Positions 52,201 to 61,280 are shown, counted from the first letter of the stretch. The stretch: 64,000 nt of DNA from Chloracidobacterium sp. (GCA_016711345.1 JADJTD010000001.1:3784001-3848000); one strand, 5' to 3'. Notes: generated from the sequence alone by a model not told the origin. Numbers and translations: made by a program.

Positions 52201-54998
52201 AATGTTTCTGTCGCTGTAGCCGTTGGCGTATCAGTCGGAGTAAAGGTTTCCGTCGCGGTTGCTGTTGGCGTATCAGTCGGAGTGTCCGTAGGCGTCGGAG
52301 TAAATGTCTCCGTCGCGGTTGCCGTTGGCGTGTCAGTCGGCGTATCCGTCGGCGTTGGCGTAAATGTTTCCGTAGCCGTTGCCGTTGGTGTATCTGTCGG
52401 AGTGTCTGTCGGCGTCGGAGTAAACGTCTCTGTCGCCGTTGCCGTAGGCGTATCCGTTGGTGTATCCGTCGGCGTTGGCGTAAATGTTTCCGTAGCCGTT
52501 GCCGTTGGTGTATCTGTCGGAGTGTCTGTCGGCGTCGGAGTAAACGTCCCTGTCGCCGTTGCCGTAGGCGTATCCGTTGGTGTATCCGTCGGGGTCGGAG
52601 TAAATGTTTCCGTAGCCGTTGCCGTTGGTGTATCAGTTGGAGTGTCAGTCGGCGTTGGAGTAAATGTTTCTGTAGCCGTTGCGGTCGGAGTGTCCGTCGG
52701 AGTATTGGTAGGCGTTGCAGCCGGAATTGTTACACTTCCATTTACTGTAACCGAAGCAGGATCGCCTTCATTGAATCGGAATCCAAAGTGAAAACCCGAG
52801 CCAGGATCAGTGTAATTCTCAAAGGCCAGTGCCGTTGATGCTCCCGGAGTTCCCACCACGTTGAATCTGAGATTCAGCAGTGTTCCTGAACCAGCCAAGG
52901 CAGATGTAGTGAATGCCGAAATTATCAAATGGCCGGGAAATGCAGAATTCGGAGTTATAGCCATTCCGCTACTCAATGTACCTCCTTGTGCGAAGGCAGG
53001 AGAAGCAGGCGTCACAACTGCTGGGTCGAATGTGACCTGAAGGTCATACGAGATCACTCCCAGACCTGTTAGGTCTCCCACAGAGATTGGAACCACAATT
53101 AAACCTGGCGTCTCCGTCAAATTCGGCATTGATACCGTTAACGGCGTATTTGTCGCCGTCGCAGAAGGAGTGTTAGTGGCCGTAGAGGTCTCCGTATTTG
53201 TAGCTGTTGCAGTCGGCGTAAAAGTCTCAGTTGCTGTCGCGGTTGGCGTATCGGTCGGCGTGTCCGTCGGAGTCGGAGTAAATGTCTCCGTCGCTGTAGC
53301 CGTTGGTGTATCTGTCGGAGTGTCAGTTGCAGTCGATGTAAATGTTTCCGTTGCAGTCGCAGTCGCAGTCGGCGTATCCGTAGGCGTAGGTGTAAACGTC
53401 TCAGTCGCTGTTGGAGCCGGAGTATCCGTTGGTGTGTTCGAAGGTGTACTTACGGGCGTATCCGTGGCGGTGGCGGTGGCGGTTGGTGTCGAGCAGACGC
53501 TGCCGATCACCAGCGAGAACGCACGAGCGGATCCCGTATCTCCGACAGCATTGTCACTTATGTTGATCGTCCAGTTTCCGTTTGGATCCTGACCATCAAA
53601 CGCACCCATCAGATTATTTGGCGAGAATGTTCCTATGGGAAATGCCGCAGCCGAATTGGCTCCGCACTGAACTTCAACAGCCGGAAATCCACCATCGTCA
53701 TCGAGTACGATCTGCGCAAGATTATTGCTGTTACAGCCAAATCCCGTACCGGTGAATCCGGGCCGATCAAATACCGTTACCGTTGTTCCGCCAGGTGACG
53801 TAACCCTCACAATGAGGTCGCCAACCCAGGAGTGGTTAATACCGGGCGTAGTAGATACGGGATCAGCGCTCTGAGTACCATCAAATCTGAAATTAACATC
53901 CGTTATACTTCCGACTCCGCTCACCGGAATAGTGAAATTAGTTCCGGCTGCCGTGTTATCAGCAATCGCAACTGCCGGCCCTGTATAGCCAAAAGTACCG
54001 CCGCCGCACGGCGTCGGGTCGGGCTCATTAACGGTAACCGTTGCATTGTCGAAAAATGCTGGTTGCGTGGCAGTTGTTCCACCTTGCCAGTATGCTCCCA
54101 TCAAGCCCAAAACTATACCCGTGCTTGTGCTGTTTACGGCAGTTCCTTGAGATGTCAGAGTTCCGCTTGCCGGATTGGCAAATGCAGTTGCTCCGTCATT
54201 TCTCAAGAACATTTCCCAAGTATTGGTGGAAGGGAAATACGTTACCCTAACACTCAAATACTCAGCACCAAAGTCCGTCAGTCCCGCTGTATTTGAAGTG
54301 ATAATACCGGTCAATGTGCCTTGAGGTCCGTTAACATAACGTACAAGCCTCAGAGGATCGGTTCCTCCTGCTCCTCCCAAAACAACCGCATAGCCGCTGC
54401 CGGAATCATTATCTGTATCAGACGTACCCGCCAGAATAAAAGCAGCACCATAATTCCCTGCTCCAAATCCACTCGGATTGGTTTGGATCTGTCTCATATT
54501 GAACGTCCATGTCACCAAACCTGTATTCGAACTAAGTGTGGTGTTATAGGGACTGTTAAATGAAGAAGTCGCTGTACTTGCTAACGCCCAACCATTTACA
54601 TTTGCCGTTCCACCAATATCATTAGTGATTTCTAATTGAGTTGGACTTGTATTACGCCTCGAGCCCCAGTCAGCACCTGAGCGCAAAACGCTCCAGGCAC
54701 TCGCTCCGATCGCTCCACTCGTGGTGTATGCAGCACTCGTATTTGTTCCGAAATCATCCGTGAAAACTGTTGTCGTGGCGTTAACTTCGAATGGAGCCAT
54801 CGCCGAACCCGCAGTCTCGGAAGAGCCTGTGACATTCGCCATCGGATCAAAGCCAAAAAATTCTTTCATCGAATCTATGAATGCAAAGCCCGAGCCTTGC
54901 GAAGCATTGGCAGATACAGCGAAAAATAGTCCAACAGCAAAAGTGAGAATAGCATTGCGGACAAAATTGGAGTGCGACAGGGCAGTGCGTTTTAACAT
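49203..54998 (-). CDS. Giant secreted protein with P-domain, cohesin-like domains and Thr/Pro repeat linkers
   Basis: 1931 residues. Signal peptide (VRNAILTFAVGLFFAVSANA). About 40-325 beta-rich, lectin-like; 330-500 a proprotein-convertase P-domain (WVGDLIVRVTSPGGTTVTVF, DPNGNWTINISDNAVGDTG); then three cohesin-like domains (about 618-755, 1107-1248, 1710-1847; e.g. PISVGDLTGLGVISYDLQVT) separated by Thr/Pro/Ala repeat linkers. Before the last cohesin comes a dockerin-like module with FDAALIAQDV and FDAGLIANYV, and the end is a carboxypeptidase-regulatory-like domain (GNYRFGGLQVGQTYTVSIDG). No catalytic site. It is probably a cell-surface or secreted scaffold/adhesin. Confidence 0.92.
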   Translation of the reverse strand: MLKRTALSHSNFVRNAILTFAVGLFFAVSANASQGSGFAFIDSMKEFFGFDPMANVTGSSETAGSAMAPFEVNATTTVFTDDFGTNTSAAYTTSGAIGASAWSVLRSGADWGSRRNTSPTQLEITNDIGGTANVNGWALASTATSSFNSPYNTTLSSNTGLVTWTFNMRQIQTNPSGFGAGNYGAAFILAGTSDTDNDSGSGYAVVLGGAGGTDPLRLVRYVNGPQGTLTGIITSNTAGLTDFGAEYLSVRVTYFPSTNTWEMFLRNDGATAFANPASGTLTSQGTAVNSTSTGIVLGLMGAYWQGGTTATQPAFFDNATVTVNEPDPTPCGGGTFGYTGPAVAIADNTAAGTNFTIPVSGVGSITDVNFRFDGTQSADPVSTTPGINHSWVGDLIVRVTSPGGTTVTVFDRPGFTGTGFGCNSNNLAQIVLDDDGGFPAVEVQCGANSAAAFPIGTFSPNNLMGAFDGQDPNGNWTINISDNAVGDTGSARAFSLVIGSVCSTPTATATATDTPVSTPSNTPTDTPAPTATETFTPTPTDTPTATATATETFTSTATDTPTDTPTATATETFTPTPTDTPTDTPTATATETFTPTATATNTETSTATNTPSATATNTPLTVSMPNLTETPGLIVVPISVGDLTGLGVISYDLQVTFDPAVVTPASPAFAQGGTLSSGMAITPNSAFPGHLIISAFTTSALAGSGTLLNLRFNVVGTPGASTALAFENYTDPGSGFHFGFRFNEGDPASVTVNGSVTIPAATPTNTPTDTPTATATETFTPTPTDTPTDTPTATATETFTPTPTDTPTDTPTATATGTFTPTPTDTPTDTPTATATETFTPTPTDTPTDTPTATATETFTPTPTDTPTDTPTATATETFTPTPTDTPTDTPTATATETFTPTPTDTPTDTPTATATETFTPTDTPTATATETFTPTDTPTATATETFTPTPTDTPTDTPTPTATATETFTPTPTDTPTDTPTATATETFTPTDTPTATATETFTPTDTPTATATETFTPTPTDTPTDTPTATATETFTPTPTDTPTDTPTATATETFTPTPTDTPTDTPTATATETFTPTPTDTPTDTPTSTATDTATATATATSTPAGVIVSLPDVVSTPGAITITITVGDLTGLDVRSYDFQITFDPTVVQPDVVAFDTAGTLSSGMLVSQNTFNAGHLIIGAFQATSLTGSGTLLNLKFNVVGAPGQSTNLTFEDYTDPSTLFHPAFQFNEGVPAAVTTNGSVTIPAATPTDTPTDTPTATATETFTPTPTDTPTDTPTATATETSTPTATATETFTPTATATETSTPTATATETSTPTATATETFTPTATATETSTPTATATETSTPTATATETYTPTATATETFTPTATATETFTPTATATETSTPTATATETSTPTATATETFTPTATATETFTPTATATETSTPTATATETSTPTATATETFTPTATATETFTPTATATETFTPTATATETSTPTATATETSTPTATATETSTPTATATETFTPTATATETSTPTATATETSTPTATPTAPVVISGTVTYGNSIGAPATRFVPNVLMSGVGSPSVFDTTNALGTYSLTGFGAGAYTVTPSKIGEQNGHLNIFDAALIAQDVAGPPLPQLSGNQLIVADVSGNGTITSFDAGLIANYVVLLPPTGSTGNWIFSPANRTYPSVTSDITGEDYSALLMGEVSGDWNSGAGGRSAIGPERTAAVALPSLVTPADDEVIIPVSVQGIKNKGVIAYQLNLRYDPAVIQPQSNPVDLAGTVSGSLTAVSNGSEPGLLRIAVYGLTPVSENGVLLNLKFTAVGAPGTRSPLTWETLMFNDGDPKATVADGFVELSTAGPNSAEISGQVMSSMGQGIPNTRVTLTDLVGRTRNVVSNSFGNYRFGGLQVGQTYTVSIDGQRYKFTPMTISVTNQMVNMNMIAE
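50394..51240 (-). repeat. 30-bp coding repeat array (TATATETSTP/FTP decapeptides)
   Basis: Inside the giant gene, 30-base units encode TATATET(S/F/Y)TP over and over, two per 60 bases, with third-base variation only. Units with ETF and ETS alternate irregularly, indicating repeated unequal exchange. Confidence 0.9.
51735..52715 (-). repeat. 60-bp coding repeat array with an exact 210-bp tandem duplication
   Basis: Units of 60 bases encode TPTDTPTDTPTATATETF plus TP. Shorter 30-base variants occur. Positions 51911-52120 and 52121-52330 are identical over 210 bases, end to end, so one duplication is very recent. A smaller block of the same type lies at 53160-53480. Confidence 0.88.
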
Positions 54999-55164
54999 AA
55001 TTAGAGGGCAGGGCTGATGAGGCCCGTCAATTTCGAGTGAAAAAAACTGGATTATTGTTTACACGGGTAAGGAAGGCCCGTGCGGCTTGAGAATTAAGCC
55101 TCTTTTGAGGTTACGGGATTTTCTCACCTGATGTCAATAAAAAAATACTGTTGGAGGAATATGA

Positions 55165-55198
55165 AAAAAAAATAGCAGCCAAAGGGCTGCTATTTTTA
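55165..55198 (-). terminator. Terminator after bamD-like gene
   Basis: AAAATAGCAGCC-AAA-GGGCTGCTATTTT, read leftward, with A and T runs, closes the fmt-to-bamD transcript. The interval 54999-55164 upstream of the giant gene shows no further feature. Confidence 0.85.
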
Positions 55199-55222
55199 GG
55201 CTAAGGATGACAGGCCTCGACA

Positions 55223-56737
55223 TTATTTCTGACCTCCGGGGGCCAATGTTGCCGGAGTGGGTTGCCGATCGGGAATGATCGTCGTCAACGCTTGCGGGAT
55301 CTGGTTGCTTAAAATGTCGCCCTGATTTTCAATGATCTGATCTATAAGCTCAAATTTCTCTTTATCAAAGTCTTTTGAGATCAAAACGCCATCCTTGTCG
55401 ATTGTCATCGGATATATGCCGAATAGTTCATTTTTAAAATTCTGAAAGAACGAAGGCTGGGCGCACGGCGTGACATTCAGCCTTTCCGAGTTTGTTTCCG
55501 GAACAGTCGCCCCGATCAATTTCAACTGTTCTGTCGATCGTTCTAAATAATCGCTGTTCGGATAATCGCTGACTATTCTCTGATAATACTTAGCCGCCTG
55601 ATCGGTCTCTTCCTCGATCTGGTATGTAACGGCTAATTTATAGAGGGTCTCGTCCTGAAAACAGAAATTTGGATATTTGTCTATGATTTCGCGGTAACGC
55701 GACTGAGCACCTTTCAGCCCTCCTTTTTTCTGTTCGATTGACAGGGTGTAATAATAATTTGCTATCAGCAGGTTGTGCAGCCCAAGATTATCTTGAACTT
55801 GACGCAGACGCTGTTCAGCTTCCGGCTTAAGAAATGAATTTGGATATTGCTGAAGAAGAGCCTTTAACCTTGTTTCGGCACGCTTTGCTCTCGTCGCGTC
55901 ACGATCCGGCAAACCTATCTGCCTCATTTCTGATTCAGCTATTTTCAAAACGACTCTGTCCGCAAGAGGATGCGTCGGAAAAAATGTCAGCCAATCCTGA
56001 TATGCTGCGACAGCCTGAATAAGCGCACTTGTTGAACCTTCAAGAAAGAAGGAGTCACCTACAGCAAGCTTCGACATCGGCAGGTACGGTGAGTCAGGAT
56101 AGGTCGTGATGATCGTCTGGAAAAGAAGCCGCCCGACGTCATAGCTTTTTTTACGCACTTCACGAGTAGCAACAATAAAAAGCTCGCGATCACGGCCCGG
56201 CGACACACTTCCTATGAGATCCTCATATTCATCCGAATCGCCACTACCAAAAATACCTAAGAATTTCCCTTTCTTCTTTTTATCCCTCGGCTTTCCTACA
56301 TTGGAGGTTGGCAGCGCTCGTGTTGTCGCTGTCTCTAATTGAGCCGCCTCTACTCTTATCTGCAGTTCGGCTACAGACTGTTCGATCGAATCGACCTCAC
56401 TATTTTCAACTTTTTCACCACGATCGACCTTACCTTTGAGCGAATTTACGTCAGACTGTAGCCGGGCAGCGTCTTTTTCGAGAGCGATCAGACGGTTTAA
56501 TGGAGTGTCAGGTTTTTCCTTTTCGTCTTTCTTTGACTTGTCGGCTTTATTCTCATCCTTTAATACCGAAACAAGACTATTCAGTGAACGGCGCATAATC
56601 GTAAGCTTCTGCCCCATTACGTCGAGACGCTGTGAAGCTGTTCCATCACCTGGTTTGGCTTGCCCAAGTCCCGTTGCAACTAGACCGATCATCACCAATA
56701 CCGAAAGAAAAACGATCTTTTTTGTAAGAAAAAACAT
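55223..56737 (-). CDS. BamD/YfiO-like TPR protein of the outer-membrane assembly pathway
   Basis: 504 residues, about twice E. coli BamD. Signal (IVFLSVLVMIGLVATGLGQ) without a Cys lipobox. A coiled coil (about 20-145) precedes the TPR part with YDVGRLLFQTIITTYPDSPY, LPMSKLAVGDSFFLEGS and GAQSRYREIIDKYPNFCFQD, then a C-terminal tail. Tandem TPR hairpins with P-D-S-x-Y fit BamD/CpoB-type proteins that help outer-membrane protein insertion or cell-wall coordination. The start at 56737 is used; the open text to 56770 overlaps rpe. Confidence 0.8.
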   Translation of the reverse strand: MFFLTKKIVFLSVLVMIGLVATGLGQAKPGDGTASQRLDVMGQKLTIMRRSLNSLVSVLKDENKADKSKKDEKEKPDTPLNRLIALEKDAARLQSDVNSLKGKVDRGEKVENSEVDSIEQSVAELQIRVEAAQLETATTRALPTSNVGKPRDKKKKGKFLGIFGSGDSDEYEDLIGSVSPGRDRELFIVATREVRKKSYDVGRLLFQTIITTYPDSPYLPMSKLAVGDSFFLEGSTSALIQAVAAYQDWLTFFPTHPLADRVVLKIAESEMRQIGLPDRDATRAKRAETRLKALLQQYPNSFLKPEAEQRLRQVQDNLGLHNLLIANYYYTLSIEQKKGGLKGAQSRYREIIDKYPNFCFQDETLYKLAVTYQIEEETDQAAKYYQRIVSDYPNSDYLERSTEQLKLIGATVPETNSERLNVTPCAQPSFFQNFKNELFGIYPMTIDKDGVLISKDFDKEKFELIDQIIENQGDILSNQIPQALTTIIPDRQPTPATLAPGGQK

Positions 56738-56760
56738 AATAGTTTCTGATGTATTTGGAT

Positions 56761-57423
56761 TTAAACCCACACGGTTCCCTTTTCGATAAGCTTGGTAACG
56801 GCCGCCGCGGGATCGCCCTGAGAAAATACCGCCGAACCTGCGACCACGATATTTGCACCCGCAGCGGCGATTTCGCTAATGTTTGATGCATCAATCCCGC
56901 CGTCGATCTCGATCTCGGTCAAAAGCCCGCGAGCATCGATCATTTCCTTTAGCCGCCTCAGCTTATCCAGCATCGTCGGTATAAATTTCTGACCGCCAAA
57001 GCCCGGATTCACCGACATCAATAAAACAAAGTCCGCATAAGGCAATGCTTCCGTTAAACATTCGATCGGCGTAGCCGGATTTATAGCAATTCCCGCCTTT
57101 GCACCGGCATTCTTAATCGCGGTCAGTGTCCGCTGAAGATGAACGTCCGCCTCAACGTGAACGGAGACCATATCTGCCCCTGCTGTGACGAATTCGACAG
57201 CATAACGTCCGGGCTCCTCGATCATCAGGTGCGCGTCGATAGTCATATCCGTTGCCTTCCGGATCGATTTAACGACCGGAAGTCCGATAGTGATATTCGG
57301 CACAAAATGGCCATCCATCACATCGACGTGCAGTATATTTGCACCGCCTGATCTGACCGAAGCGATCGCCTCTCCAAGCTTTGTAAAATCTGCCGAAAGT
57401 ATCGACGGAGCTATTTCAAACAT
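56761..57423 (-). CDS. rpe: Ribulose-phosphate 3-epimerase
   Basis: 220 residues. APSILSADFTKLGEAI, HVDVMDGHFVPNITIGLPVV, DAHLMIEEPGRYAVEF, VLLMSVNPGFGGQKFIP and IEIDGGIDASNISE are complete, including the metal His and Asp residues and phosphate loop GANIVVAGSAVF. Interconverts ribulose-5-P and xylulose-5-P in the pentose-phosphate pathway. It lies 57 bases after the PASTA gene and 23 before the bamD-like gene. Confidence 0.97.
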   Translation of the reverse strand: MFEIAPSILSADFTKLGEAIASVRSGGANILHVDVMDGHFVPNITIGLPVVKSIRKATDMTIDAHLMIEEPGRYAVEFVTAGADMVSVHVEADVHLQRTLTAIKNAGAKAGIAINPATPIECLTEALPYADFVLLMSVNPGFGGQKFIPTMLDKLRRLKEMIDARGLLTEIEIDGGIDASNISEIAAAGANIVVAGSAVFSQGDPAAAVTKLIEKGTVWV

Positions 57424-57479
57424 TCGTCCTTTACTCTTCTATTTTGTTGCACAAAACGTCTTTTCCGTTGCTCAAGTGC

Positions 57480-58145
57480 CTATGGTCGCTGTGGTTTAGG
57501 CCGAATCTCACCGGACGGCTTCGGCCCGGAAGTCGGCTGTCCCTTTTTGTCGGGAGTCTGAGCATTCTTATTAGATTTCTCACTGGAATTATTGTTTGAC
57601 CCAGTTTCTTTTTTATTCGAATTTGAGGACTGCGAATTTGAATCAGAATTGGAGTTAGAGTTCGTATCCGTATTATTTCCCGTCACATCGCGCGTAGTGT
57701 CGGCTTTTTTCCGTGATGAATTTGAATTGGATTTGGACTTTTTCGGTTTGTCGTCGATCATCTCCTCTATCTTTTCCGAATCGTCCTCTTCCGGTAACTT
57801 CTTAAGCGTGTTTTTGTCGCCGTTTTCGCCTTCACCTTTGCTGGTAACTACGAGTATCATCTGCCCGGTCTTTACAGTCTCTCCAGGTTTTGGTAATTGC
57901 TCAATGACCGTGTTGATCGCTTCCGGGCTATTGCGATCTGCCCGCTTTTTGATCTTTAAACCGAGAGCAGCGAGTTCCCTTTCACTATCAGAAAAGACCT
58001 TGCCCGTTATCTCCGGCACCTGAACTTCGGATCCCTGGAGCGACATATAGACAACAGTTGCGAGCCCAAAAAGGAATGCGACCGCAAGCAGACCCATCGC
58101 CGCCAAACGCCCTAAAACTGAGAATCCTGACTTAATTATGCTCAC
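57480..58145 (-). CDS. Membrane-anchored single-PASTA protein
   Basis: 221 residues. One helix (about 13-33), then one PASTA domain (EVQVPEITGKVFSDSERELA, to about 102: PGETVKTGQMILVVTSKG), then an Asn/Ser/Lys-rich low-complexity tail. PASTA domains bind cell-wall fragments or lipid II. In Firmicutes the same place between rsmB and rpe is held by the PASTA kinase PrkC. Here no kinase domain is present, so the protein keeps only the external part. Function is inferred only. Confidence 0.85.
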   Translation of the reverse strand: MSIIKSGFSVLGRLAAMGLLAVAFLFGLATVVYMSLQGSEVQVPEITGKVFSDSERELAALGLKIKKRADRNSPEAINTVIEQLPKPGETVKTGQMILVVTSKGEGENGDKNTLKKLPEEDDSEKIEEMIDDKPKKSKSNSNSSRKKADTTRDVTGNNTDTNSNSNSDSNSQSSNSNKKETGSNNNSSEKSNKNAQTPDKKGQPTSGPKPSGEIRPKPQRP

Positions 58146-58222
58146 TTCTTAATCTCTCCGAAAATCAAAACGAAAGTCTATCACTTTTGTAATAAACAAG
58201 GAACTTTAACACAACCACTCCC

Positions 58223-59503
58223 CTAATTTTTACGAAACTCGGCAATGAAAAACCCGTCCATTCCGTCACGATGCGGAAACATGCGGGCAAACCCTTCATT
58301 CGTAAGAAAACGATCCGGCACGTCAGGTAGAGCTAATTGAAAATTGCTATTTTCATTCAAAAATCTACCGCAAACCATCTCGTTTTCTTCCTTCTCAAGC
58401 GAGCATGTCGAATAGATCATCCATCCGCCTGATTTTACGAGTTTTGATGCGTTTTCCAATATTGCGAGTTGTTTATTAGATAGTTCAGTAATGTCGTCGG
58501 GGTTGATAAAGTACCGAAGTTCCGGATTATGACGAATCGTGCCAGTCCCTGAGCAAGGAGCATCAATCAAAATTGCATCAAAACTGTTGTCTGCAAATGG
58601 CAGTACCTTTTCAGCGTCACATTGAACGACAGGAATGTCGCCAACGCCCTGTCGCCGGCAATTGTCGCGTAATCCAACTACTCGCTGCCAATACAGATCA
58701 CCGGCAACCGCAATGCCGACACTCGGAGCATGTCGATTCGCAATAAGCCCCGTCTTGCCTCCTGGAGCAGCGCACACATCCAGAAAATTGCCGCCAGCCG
58801 GAACTTTGACCGACCAGCCGATCATCTGCGACCCTTCATCCTGAAAATAGATTTCATGCTTCTCAGCAGCAGCAATCAAATTGCTGTCGATCCTATCCGT
58901 CAAATAGCATCCTTCGACAAATTCGGACCTCCGAGAATTAAACGTGTCTGATCTTGTCTCACCGAGCAAACGAAACGCATGTCCACCGGCTTGATTGTTA
59001 GCTGACGCCAATTGTTCCGCTTGTTCAAAGCCGAACTCATCAATCCATTTCTCGATCAGCCAACGTGGGTGCGAAGTTTCGATACTCAAACGCTCCACCT
59101 CGTCTTTGAATACGAGTTCCGGTCTTTCTTTCGTCACTCGCCGAAGGATCGCATTTACAAAACCTTTCGCCGATGTTTTCTTTGCAATTTGAACAAGATT
59201 TACGCTTTCGTCCACTGCAGAATAGGCGGGAATCTTGTCGAGAAACAGCAGCTGATATACGCCAAGCCGAAGAGCAACCCGCACAGCATTATCCAGTTTC
59301 TTACCTTTCGAACAATGGTCGATCACGCGGTCGAGATACATCTGACGACGCAACGTGCCAAGCGTTAATTCATGACACAATGCACGATCAGGAGCTGACA
59401 ATTCAGCTTCATAGGCAGGCAATAGAACAGACGAAAACGATCTTTCGGTCTCTATTCGCAAAAGAACATTGAATGCGGCAAGGCGAGCCGGTGAGACCTT
59501 CAT
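58223..59503 (-). CDS. rsmB: 16S rRNA m5C967 methyltransferase RsmB
   Basis: 426 residues. An N-terminal NusB-like RNA-binding domain (about 1-130) and a SAM domain with FLDVCAAPGGKTGLIANRH, ILIDAPCSGTGTIRHNPE (Cys with the PC motif) and MIYSTCSLEKEENE (catalytic Cys). Methylates C967 in the 30S subunit. Its start overlaps the trhO end by four bases, so translation is coupled. The text around HNPELRYFINPDDITEL is also typical. Confidence 0.94.
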   Translation of the reverse strand: MKVSPARLAAFNVLLRIETERSFSSVLLPAYEAELSAPDRALCHELTLGTLRRQMYLDRVIDHCSKGKKLDNAVRVALRLGVYQLLFLDKIPAYSAVDESVNLVQIAKKTSAKGFVNAILRRVTKERPELVFKDEVERLSIETSHPRWLIEKWIDEFGFEQAEQLASANNQAGGHAFRLLGETRSDTFNSRRSEFVEGCYLTDRIDSNLIAAAEKHEIYFQDEGSQMIGWSVKVPAGGNFLDVCAAPGGKTGLIANRHAPSVGIAVAGDLYWQRVVGLRDNCRRQGVGDIPVVQCDAEKVLPFADNSFDAILIDAPCSGTGTIRHNPELRYFINPDDITELSNKQLAILENASKLVKSGGWMIYSTCSLEKEENEMVCGRFLNENSNFQLALPDVPDRFLTNEGFARMFPHRDGMDGFFIAEFRKN

Positions 59504-60294
59504 TCCTTGACCTTGTAAGGCGGCTTTTTCGCATTAGCATGCCGCTGTGAATAGTCGGACCCAATTCCCTTTTGAAGATGTTTATTTACTGTCACTCGTT
59601 CATCAAAGACAAAACACTCTCCGTCCCACAGCATTTCCTCGACAGGCGTTTCTTCGAAATATTTCAAAATTCCGCCTTCCAATTGAAAGACTTCCTTAAA
59701 GCCGATCTGCTTAAGATACGGAGCAAACTTCTCACACCTTATGCCGCCGGTGCAGAACATTGCGACTCGCTGATGCTTTTCTAGATCAAGATTCTCCGCA
59801 ACAAACTCCGGCAGATCACTGAATTTAATTGTATTGGGATTGATCGCCCCTTTGAATGTTCCTGTTTTGTACTCATAGTCGTTTCGCGTGTCGAGAACAA
59901 CTGTATTCGGATCGGAGATCAACCGATTCCACTCATCCGACTTCACATGAGTACCTTGACCGAGCGACATATCCACCGATTTCTTTAAGGTAACGATCTC
60001 GGGCTTGATCTTAACGTCGATCTTTCGAAAAGGTGCGTCACTGAAAAACGACGATTTGACAATAAGTTTTGTATCTAAGATATCTTCTGCTCTTTTTATA
60101 AAAACCGAGATCTGGCTCATATCACCGCAAACCATTCCGTTAAAGCCTTCATTTGCAAGAATGATCGTTCCGCGAACTTCGACCTCCAGCAACAACGCCT
60201 TCAAACGCTCCTTGATCTGACCGAGAGCGGCAACGCCACTCAGATCCTTGAATTCGTAGAAAGCAATTATTTGAAACTGAGTTTCACTCTCCAT
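59500..60294 (-). CDS. trhO: tRNA uridine(34) hydroxylase (TrhO/YceA)
   Basis: 264 residues. N-terminal acylphosphatase-like half (EVRGTIILANEGFNGMVCGD), then a rhodanese domain with VVLDTRNDYEYKTGTFKGAI and active-site Cys in MFCTGGIRCEKFAPYL. It oxidises U34 of tRNA to 5-hydroxyuridine, the first step of cmo5U. Overlaps fmt by 11 bases at its start. With fmt and rsmB it gives a translation-RNA-modification operon. Confidence 0.92.
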   Translation of the reverse strand: MESETQFQIIAFYEFKDLSGVAALGQIKERLKALLLEVEVRGTIILANEGFNGMVCGDMSQISVFIKRAEDILDTKLIVKSSFFSDAPFRKIDVKIKPEIVTLKKSVDMSLGQGTHVKSDEWNRLISDPNTVVLDTRNDYEYKTGTFKGAINPNTIKFSDLPEFVAENLDLEKHQRVAMFCTGGIRCEKFAPYLKQIGFKEVFQLEGGILKYFEETPVEEMLWDGECFVFDERVTVNKHLQKGIGSDYSQRHANAKKPPYKVKE

Positions 60295-61231
60295 AAGATG
60301 CTCGACCTAAAATCTCGCCTTTACGTAATTTTACACCATTAAGAAAATCGCGCGTCGGCAACCGCCGTTTACCCTCTAGCTGTAATTCCTCGACCAACAA
60401 ACTCGAACCATTGCCGCAGCCGATCACGAGTTGACCATCCACTTTAATAACTTCGCCCTCAGCGAAGTGGCCTTCGTTTTCCATTGCGTAGACATGCGCT
60501 CGCCAAAGCGTCAAACGCAATTGCTGAAAATGTGTGAACGCACTCGGAAATGGTTGAAAACCGCGAATGCGATCTGCTATCTCCCGTGCACTTAGTCGCC
60601 AATCGATCTGTCCATCTTCCCTTTTCATTAAGGGCGCAAAAGTCGCCTGCGATTCATCCTGTGCGACCGGCGTCAACGTTGCCAAATTCGTAAGCGTTCC
60701 CGACAGCAATTCCGCTCCTGAGATCGACAGTCTTTCCATTAACTCTACAGCAGTCTCGTCATTGCCAATGTTCGTTGAGTTTTGCTGCAGAATATCCCCG
60801 GTGTCCAGTCCCTCGTCCATCCGCATCGTCGTTACGCCGGTATTCTTTTCGCCATTAACGATCGCCCAATTAACCGGAGCAGCACCACGATATTTCGGTA
60901 AGAGCGAAAAATGCACATTGATCGCTCCGTTTGGATAAGCACTTAAATAAGTTTCCGGTAAGATGCGGCCGTAAGCAACTACGACAGCCAAATCGGCGTT
61001 GTGAGATCGAAATGTTTCAAGAGTCTCCGGCGTTTTGATCTTCAGCGGCTGAAATACCGCTAGTCCTTTCTCAATCGCAAATTCCTTCACAGGCGAGAAA
61101 ACGATCTTATTTCCGCGCCCCGAAGGCCTGTCAGGCTGTGTATAAACTGCCACGACCTCATGCCCGTCCAGCAATATCTTTTCCAGCGACGGCACAGCCG
61201 CTTTTGGCGTTCCCATGAATACAATCTTCAT
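60284..61231 (-). CDS. fmt: Methionyl-tRNA formyltransferase
   Basis: 315 residues. VFMGTPKAAVPSLEKIL, VAVYTQPDRPSGRG, AVVVAYGRILPETYL, NVHFSLLPKYRGAAPVNWAI (catalytic Asn-His and SLLP loop) and GVTTMRMDEGLDTGDIL. It formylates initiator Met-tRNA. Peptide deformylase, its usual partner, is not next to it here. First gene of the leftward cluster. Confidence 0.96.
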   Translation of the reverse strand: MKIVFMGTPKAAVPSLEKILLDGHEVVAVYTQPDRPSGRGNKIVFSPVKEFAIEKGLAVFQPLKIKTPETLETFRSHNADLAVVVAYGRILPETYLSAYPNGAINVHFSLLPKYRGAAPVNWAIVNGEKNTGVTTMRMDEGLDTGDILQQNSTNIGNDETAVELMERLSISGAELLSGTLTNLATLTPVAQDESQATFAPLMKREDGQIDWRLSAREIADRIRGFQPFPSAFTHFQQLRLTLWRAHVYAMENEGHFAEGEVIKVDGQLVIGCGNGSSLLVEELQLEGKRRLPTRDFLNGVKLRKGEILGRASYGE

Positions 61232-61280
61232 TCTATTTACAAATAAAAAAATGCTAACCCTAATCAGAAGTTAACATTTT

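Noticed and set aside
51682..52791. Long antisense open frame (369 codons, VSVGVSVGVG repeats) within the giant gene
   Set aside because: The repeat period is a multiple of three, so the complement of Thr/Pro codons stays open. No start context or signal, and the sense frame has a signal peptide and domains.
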